From: Candidatus Iainarchaeum sp.
GTDB lineage: Archaea > B1Sed10-29
Reading direction: 5' to 3'
Assembly: GCA_003553825.1 (NCBI GenBank)
Contig: PWFL01000012.1
Location: forward strand, 1 to 5,389
DNA: 5,389 nucleotides
Below, one piece after another: positions 5,017-5,389 of the stretch. Within the stretch, counting starts at the first letter, position 1; each line of letters begins with the position of its first letter. The translations under genes and the position numbers were made by a program. A model generated the notes under the pieces. That model saw only the letters and a program-made list of their open reading frames with translations. It was not told the origin of the DNA and did no database searches.

Positions 5017-5165
5017 GGATCGGTGGCCTAGCTTGGATACGGCGGCGGCCTCCTAGCAACTTTTAGAAAACTTTTGATTCAAAGAGTAAAAAGAGGTTTG
5101 ATCAAACTTTTTCCAAAAGTTTGGGGGAGAGCCGTAGATCGCGGGTTCGAATCCCGCCCGGTCCG
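5017..5165 (+). tRNA. tRNA-Arg (CCU) with 74-nt intron at 37/38
   Basis: Acceptor GGATCGG (5017-5023) pairs with CCGGTCC (5158-5164), with one G-U. The D stem is GCC/GGC (5026-5028, 5041-5043), with G18-G19-A20 in the loop; A20 is an arginine identity base. Anticodon stem GCGGC (5045-5049) pairs with GCCGT (5131-5135). The loop is C32, T33, CCT (5052-5054), A37, then the intron 5056-5129, then A38. The variable loop is AGATC, the T stem GCGGG/CCCGC with loop TTCGAAT, and the discriminator G5165; CCA is not encoded. The mature length is 75 bases. The splice site is a good BHB: CTCC (5050-5053) pairs with GGGG (5124-5127), with bulges TAG (cut TA/G) and AGA (cut AG/A). The inner helix is CAACTTTT with AAAAGTTTG, one T bulged. 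Confidence 0.93.
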
Positions 5166-5166
5166 T

Positions 5167-5193
5167 GCAAATCTTTTTATAAAAAAGATTTGC
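5167..5193 (+). terminator. 12-bp perfect hairpin after tRNA-Arg
   Basis: GCAAATCTTTTT (5167-5178) and AAAAAGATTTGC (5182-5193) are perfect reverse complements around the 3-base loop ATA. The structure begins two bases after the tRNA discriminator base and includes a T5 run, so it may terminate or help process the transcript. The stretch between it and tRNA-Trp (5194-5239) shows nothing else. Confidence 0.5.
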
Positions 5194-5239
5194 CATTCAA
5201 AAACTCAAAAAGAGAAATAAAGAGAAGGATGAGGAAACA

Positions 5240-5249
5240 TTAATTAAAG
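5240..5249 (+). promoter_or_regulatory. TATA-like element of tRNA-Trp
   Basis: TTAATTAAAG is centred about 28 bases before the tRNA 5' end at 5273. That is the expected archaeal TATA-to-start distance, so the primary transcript would have almost no leader. Confidence 0.45.
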
Positions 5250-5272
5250 CCAGATCAATAATACTCATAGAT

Positions 5273-5389
5273 GGGGTCTTAGGGTAGCTTGGTATCCCCA
5301 CTGGCTCCAGATACAATCCAGGAGCTCTGAGCAATTCACTTGCGATGATGTCCTATTGGTGTCAGGGGACACCAGTAGACGGGAGAAAC
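5273..5389 (+). tRNA. tRNA-Trp (CCA) with intron, 3' end outside window
   Basis: Acceptor GGGGTCT (5273-5279), T8-A9, D stem GGG/CCC (5282-5284, 5296-5298) with G18-G19, anticodon stem strand ACTGG (5300-5304), C32, T33, anticodon CCA (5307-5309), G37, then intron. The preferred 3' splice site puts A38 at 5371 and the second stem strand CCAGT at 5372-5376 (perfect 5 bp). The BHB is then CTCC (5305-5308) with GGGG (5365-5368) and bulges AGA and ACA; the intron is 60 nt (5311-5370). The bases after that, AGAC then GGGAGAAAC, do not begin a normal TTC-containing T loop. The alternative is A38 at 5388 with central helix CTCC/GGAG and an intron of 77 nt, requiring CAGT next outside the window. The acceptor partner AGACCCC is not in the window. 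Confidence 0.8.
5311..5370 (+). ncRNA. Intron-encoded box C/D guide for tRNA-Trp C34
   Basis: Box D CTGA (5327-5330) is followed by the stem GCAA/TTGC (5331-5334, 5340-5343; loop TTCAC) and box C-like GATGATG (5344-5350): a kink-turn in D-stem-C order. Directly before box D, GGAGCT (5321-5326) pairs with GGCTCC (5303-5308) of the same pre-tRNA (5 Watson-Crick pairs plus one G-U). The fifth base upstream of box D, G5322, pairs with C5307, which is C34. This matches the known euryarchaeal system in which the tRNA-Trp intron guides 2'-O-methylation of C34. A 7-bp hairpin (5357-5363 with 5368-5374) overlaps the intron's 3' end. Only one C/D pair is visible, whereas the Haloferax intron also guides U39; base 39 here would be C. 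Confidence 0.7.

Noticed and set aside
5124..5165. The tRNA-Arg 3' exon as trans-splicing partner of the GGU half
   Set aside because: The acceptor pairs 7 of 7, but the anticodon stem has an A-C mismatch and the BHB central helix CTGG cannot pair with GGGG.
1..5389. CRISPR array, rRNA, integrase or replication origin
   Set aside because: No regularly spaced repeats, no rRNA signature, no tyrosine recombinase motifs and no iteron cluster were seen.

Overview
The window is archaeal. Two intron-containing tRNA genes (Arg-CCU, Trp-CCA) break at the canonical 37/38 position with bulge-helix-bulge (BHB) geometry. No tRNA 3' end encodes CCA where it can be seen. TATA/BRE promoters are recognisable, a TrmB-type regulator is present, and box C/D guide RNA signatures appear twice. 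Coding DNA is AT-rich (AGA, ATA and CTA codons, mostly TAA stops) and the proteins are rich in Lys/Glu and Asp/Glu. A small-genome euryarchaeal or DPANN lineage, possibly nanohaloarchaeal, would fit; that is inference, as no rRNA is present to prove it.

Layout. 1-593 (+): the 3' end of methionyl-tRNA synthetase, comprising the end of the anticodon-binding domain and a fused C-terminal tRNA-binding OB fold. It is followed 13 bp later by a tail-anchored small membrane protein (607-891, +). A hairpin at 930-950 separates these from a convergent gene for a secreted, membrane-anchored protein with beta-sandwich repeats (943-2262, -). The divergent intergenic region 2263-2413 holds a TATA box, a perfect 7-7-7 palindrome that looks like a TrmB-type operator, and the promoter of a TrmB-family regulator (2414-3166, +). 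That regulator is intact except for one in-frame TAA at codon 21.

3167-3380 is an RNA region: a probable minus-strand C/D box sRNA (3188-3266), then an orphan 5' half of a tRNA (3343-3379, anticodon GGU by position) that stops exactly where a 37/38 intron or split point would be. No 3' half lies in the window. Next is a tnpB-only IS200/IS605-like element (about 3413-4827, -). Its TnpB-related protein has a GC-rich, low-complexity tail, and the DNA of that tail can fold into a compact H-type pseudoknot, as expected of an omega (guide) RNA scaffold overlapping the gene's 3' end.

4828-5389 carries a possible 26-codon ORF, tRNA-Arg(CCU) with a 74-nt intron, a strong 12-bp hairpin, and the first part of tRNA-Trp(CCA). 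The Trp intron contains box D and box C around a small stem, and its guide places C34 exactly at the methylation position.

Functionally the window combines translation (MetRS, three tRNA loci, two C/D guides), a cell-surface protein with its likely but broken repressor next door, and a TnpB/omegaRNA-like element lodged beside a truncated or split tRNA.
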